Shown: positions 61,931 to 64,000 of the stretch, one piece after another
Layout: each line of letters begins with the position of its first letter
Numbering within the stretch: position 1 is the stretch's first letter
From: Roseomonas sp. OT10
Lineage (GTDB): Bacteria; Pseudomonadota; Alphaproteobacteria; Acetobacterales; Acetobacteraceae
NCBI RefSeq assembly: GCF_020991085.1
Contig: NZ_CP087719.1
Location: forward strand, 2,066,001 to 2,130,000
Reading direction: 5' to 3'
DNA length: 64,000 nt
The notes under the pieces: generated by a model
What the model was told of the DNA's origin: nothing
Databases searched by the model: none
The model's input: the letters and a program-made list of their open reading frames with translations, nothing else
Translations under genes and position numbers: made by a program

Positions 61931-62437
61931 ATGACCGCTCCGCTCGCCCTCGGACGCCGGGAGAAGGCGTCCAACCCCCTGGATGTGATGGAGCAGATCG
62001 TCGCGGCCAACGACTGGGCCTTCGACCGCCGCTCGCCTGGCGAGATGGCCGCCGAGGCGCCGGGGAAGTGGTGCGACTACGGCCTGCACTTCGCCTGGTC
62101 GGCGGAGATCAGCGCCATGCACTTCACCTGCGCCTTCGACATGAAGGTCCCGGCGGAGGCCCGTCCCAAGCTGTTCGAGCTGCTGGCCCTCGCCAATGAG
62201 AGGCTGTGGATCGGCCATTTCGGGCTGGAGGGGGAGGACGGGATGCCCGTCTTCCGCCACGCGGTGCTGCTGCGCGGCGCCCCCGGCGCCTCGGCCGAAA
62301 GCCTCGAGGACATGGTGGATATCGCCATCACCGAGTGCGAGCGCTTCTTCCCGGCCTTCCAGTTCGTCCTCTGGGGCGGACGCTCGGCCGAGGAGGCGCT
62401 GCAGGCGGCGATGCTCGACTGCGCCGGCGAGGCATGA
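61931..62437 (+). CDS. YbjN domain-containing protein
   Basis: 168 aa. Core WAFDRRSPGEMAAEAPGKWCDYGLHFAWSAEISAMHFTCAFDMKVPAEARPKLFELLALANERLWIGHFGLEGEDGMPVFRHAVLL matches YbjN proteins (chaperone-like fold, unknown precise role). ATG 61931 has AAGGAGGTG about six bases upstream. It is followed by proC after 13 bp, so a ybjN-proC transcript is likely. TTG 61928 is an alternative start. Confidence 0.9.
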   Translation: MTAPLALGRREKASNPLDVMEQIVAANDWAFDRRSPGEMAAEAPGKWCDYGLHFAWSAEISAMHFTCAFDMKVPAEARPKLFELLALANERLWIGHFGLEGEDGMPVFRHAVLLRGAPGASAESLEDMVDIAITECERFFPAFQFVLWGGRSAEEALQAAMLDCAGEA

Positions 62438-62450
62438 TCCCCTCCGGGGG

Positions 62451-63275
62451 ATGAGCACGCCCGACTCCCCCCCCGCCCCCCTCCCCGCCGTCCTGTTGGT
62501 CGGCTGCGGCAAGATGGGCGGGGCCATGCTCTCCGGCTGGCTGGCCCGCGGCGTGTCGCAGGCCATCGCCGTGGACCCCTACACGCCGGTGGACGCCTAC
62601 CCCGGCGCCCAGCTGCTCCGCAGCCTGGACCAGGTGCCGGCCGACTTCGCGCCGCAGGCGGTGGTGCTGGCGATCAAGCCGCAGGAGGCGCCGAACGCCC
62701 TGCCCGCCCTGGCGCGCTTCGCGCGGGACGGCGCGCTCTTCGTCTCCATCATGGCGGGCCGCACGGTGGCGGGCATGACCTCGCTCCTGGGCGGGGAAGC
62801 CGCGGTGGTACGCGCCATGCCCAATACCCCGGCCGCGATCGGCCAGGGCTTCACCGCCGCGCATGCCGGATCCCGCGTGGCTCCCGCGCAGCGGACGCTG
62901 GCGGATTCGCTCCTCGCCGCGGTGGGCGAGGTGGCGTGGGTTGAGGAGGAGGGCATGCTGGACGCCGTCACCGCCGTCTCGGGCGGCGGCCCGGCCTATG
63001 TCTTCCTCCTGGCGGAGCTGCTGGAGGCGGCCGCGCGGGAGCAGGGCCTGCCGCCGGAGCTGGCCCGGCGCATGGCCCGCGCCACCGTCTCCGGCTCCGG
63101 GGCGCTGCTCGCCGCCAGCACCGAGGATGCCGCGGTGCTGCGGAAGAACGTCACCAGTCCGAAGGGCACCACGGAGCGGGCGCTGGCCGTGCTGATGGCC
63201 GAGACCGCCTGGCCGCGGCTGATCCCGCAGGCCATCGCCGCCGCCGCCGCGCGCTCGCGCGAGCTGGCGAGCTGA
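62451..63275 (+). CDS. proC: Pyrroline-5-carboxylate reductase
   Basis: 274 aa. Last step of proline synthesis, NADPH-dependent. Motifs: AVLLVGCGKMGGAMLSGW, VVLAIKPQEA, VRAMPNTPAAIGQG, LDAVTAVSGGGPAYVFLLAELLEAA and TSPKGTTERAL. ATG 62451 gives the usual length with a short proline-rich N-terminus. No missing residues. Confidence 0.96.
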   Translation: MSTPDSPPAPLPAVLLVGCGKMGGAMLSGWLARGVSQAIAVDPYTPVDAYPGAQLLRSLDQVPADFAPQAVVLAIKPQEAPNALPALARFARDGALFVSIMAGRTVAGMTSLLGGEAAVVRAMPNTPAAIGQGFTAAHAGSRVAPAQRTLADSLLAAVGEVAWVEEEGMLDAVTAVSGGGPAYVFLLAELLEAAAREQGLPPELARRMARATVSGSGALLAASTEDAAVLRKNVTSPKGTTERALAVLMAETAWPRLIPQAIAAAAARSRELAS

Positions 63276-63317
63276 GGGGGGCTGGCGAAAGCCGCAGGGG
63301 GCGCCAACCTCTCCGTC

Positions 63318-64000
63318 ATGCAGAATGATCCCGCAATCGATCCGGACGCCCTGAACGCCTTCTGGCGGGTGGTGGCCGAGCATGGCTGGCATGGGGTGAG
63401 CTTCCGCCGCGTCGCCCAGGGCAGCGGCCGCACCCTCGAGGCCCTGCGCGCCCGCTACGCTTCGCCGATGGGCCTGCTGCGCGAGCATACGCGCGCCGTG
63501 GACCGCCAGGTGCTGGCCGGGACGCTGGACGGCCAGGGCGGCTCCGTCCGCGACCGGCTCTTCGACCTGCTGATGCGCCGCTTCGACGCGCTGCAGCCGA
63601 ATCGGGCCGGCATCCTGCGGCTTCGGTCCGACATGCGACGGGACCCGCTGCTCGCCCTGGCGCTCTGGCCGCAGCTCCTCGCCTCGATGGCCTGGATGCT
63701 GGAGGGGGCGGAGGTCGACACCGCCGGCCCCAAGGGCCTGCTCCGGGTGAAGGGGCTGGCCGCCGTCTGGCTGGCCGCCGCGCAGGCCTGGGCGAAGGAT
63801 GAAAGCCCCGATCTGGGGCAGACCATGGCGGCGCTCGACAAGGCGCTGGATCGAGCCGAGGGCTTCGCCCGGCGGCTGCGCCTGGATGATGGCGACCTCG
63901 AGGGCGGCACCGGCCGCGACTCGCCCGACACGGCGTCGACGGAGGCCGCGGCTGGCTCCCCGTCCCCTGGTCCCGCCCCCTTCCCGCACGGTTCCCCGGC
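63318..64000 (+). CDS. TetR-like / COQ9-like regulator or ubiquinone factor (3' end beyond window)
   Basis: At least 227 aa, open to the window edge. It begins MQNDPAIDPDALNAFWRVVAEHGWHGVSFRRVAQGSGRTLEALRARYASPMGLLREHTRAVDRQVL, a TetR-type HTH. Then comes an all-helical part with FDALQPNRAGILRLRSDMRRDPLLALALWPQLLASMAWMLEGAEVDTAGPKGLLRVKGLAAVWLAAAQAWAKD, which resembles COQ9/TetR proteins. A long Pro/Ser-rich tail follows. A regulatory or ubiquinone role is possible, given ubiK nearby; not certain. No ORF stop is seen. Confidence 0.75.
   Translation, partial: MQNDPAIDPDALNAFWRVVAEHGWHGVSFRRVAQGSGRTLEALRARYASPMGLLREHTRAVDRQVLAGTLDGQGGSVRDRLFDLLMRRFDALQPNRAGILRLRSDMRRDPLLALALWPQLLASMAWMLEGAEVDTAGPKGLLRVKGLAAVWLAAAQAWAKDESPDLGQTMAALDKALDRAEGFARRLRLDDGDLEGGTGRDSPDTASTEAAAGSPSPGPAPFPHGSP

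Overview
The window is about 64 kb of very GC-rich DNA (roughly 70% by eye) with dense, mostly short-spaced genes, many GTG starts and many 1-4 nt start/stop overlaps. Gene content (rpsB, dnaE, uvrB, uvrC, pgsA, moaD/moaE, cfa, PetP/PetR-like regulators, ychF, pth, rplY, prs, pgeF, midA, lgt, hldD, ubiK, ybjN, proC) and the many orphan solute-binding proteins point to an alphaproteobacterial chromosome, most likely Acetobacteraceae (Roseomonas-like). The assignment rests on protein families and gene neighbourhoods, not on a 16S gene. No rRNA, tRNA or CRISPR array was seen.

Left part (1-17 kb): rpsB (cut by the window edge), a lipoprotein and dnaE lie on the minus strand. An intact IS5-family element (5562-6475, 3-bp TTA duplication) sits in a relatively AT-rich gap between a 43-codon membrane ORF and a 957-aa secreted protein with a GH16-type catalytic motif. 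Then come a trans-aconitate methyltransferase, an Nramp metal transporter, uvrB, and a ferrichrome-type TonB receptor with a candidate iron-control box.

Middle (17-41 kb): an amidohydrolase with an in-frame stop just after its only plausible ATG precedes a peptide/nickel-type solute-binding protein. These are followed by MarR, a DUF1398 protein, a pteridine-reductase-like SDR overlapping folB, and the chain uvrC-pgsA-lipoprotein-moaD-moaE-membrane protein. A 617-bp gene-free gap with a strong hairpin leads to a second, paralogous binding protein, then cfa, an M20 peptidase, a 74-aa HhH-like protein, a branched-chain aminotransferase, a MarR/OmpR/histidine-kinase regulatory set, and a third binding protein with DUF4387 and AtuA-family genes. 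A GntR regulator reads divergently from the AtuA operon; two near-identical 12-bp GTCGAC-centred palindromes 63 bp apart lie at and near the AtuA start.

Right part (41-64 kb): AbrB-type membrane protein, ychF, arsC, FUSC protein, pth and rplY run on the minus strand. DUF2339 is on the plus strand. A LysR regulator reads divergently from an SDR / small membrane protein / LtrA unit. Then phosphatase-GST-prs, a carbohydrate porin, and an envelope-related minus-strand chain: hldD-lgt-midA-pgeF coupled by overlapping codons, then a 23-codon hydrophobic ORF overlapping a lipoprotein gene. The window ends with ubiK, a structured leader plus ybjN, proC and a TetR-like gene cut by the edge.

Most of the window is ordinary core genome. 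The parts most likely to repay attention are the GntR/AtuA/DUF4387/binding-protein locus with its paired operators, the GH16-like multi-domain protein beside the IS, the broken amidohydrolase, the 23-codon coupled ORF, and the structured ybjN leader. I did not find a clear new defence, CRISPR-like or retro-element system.
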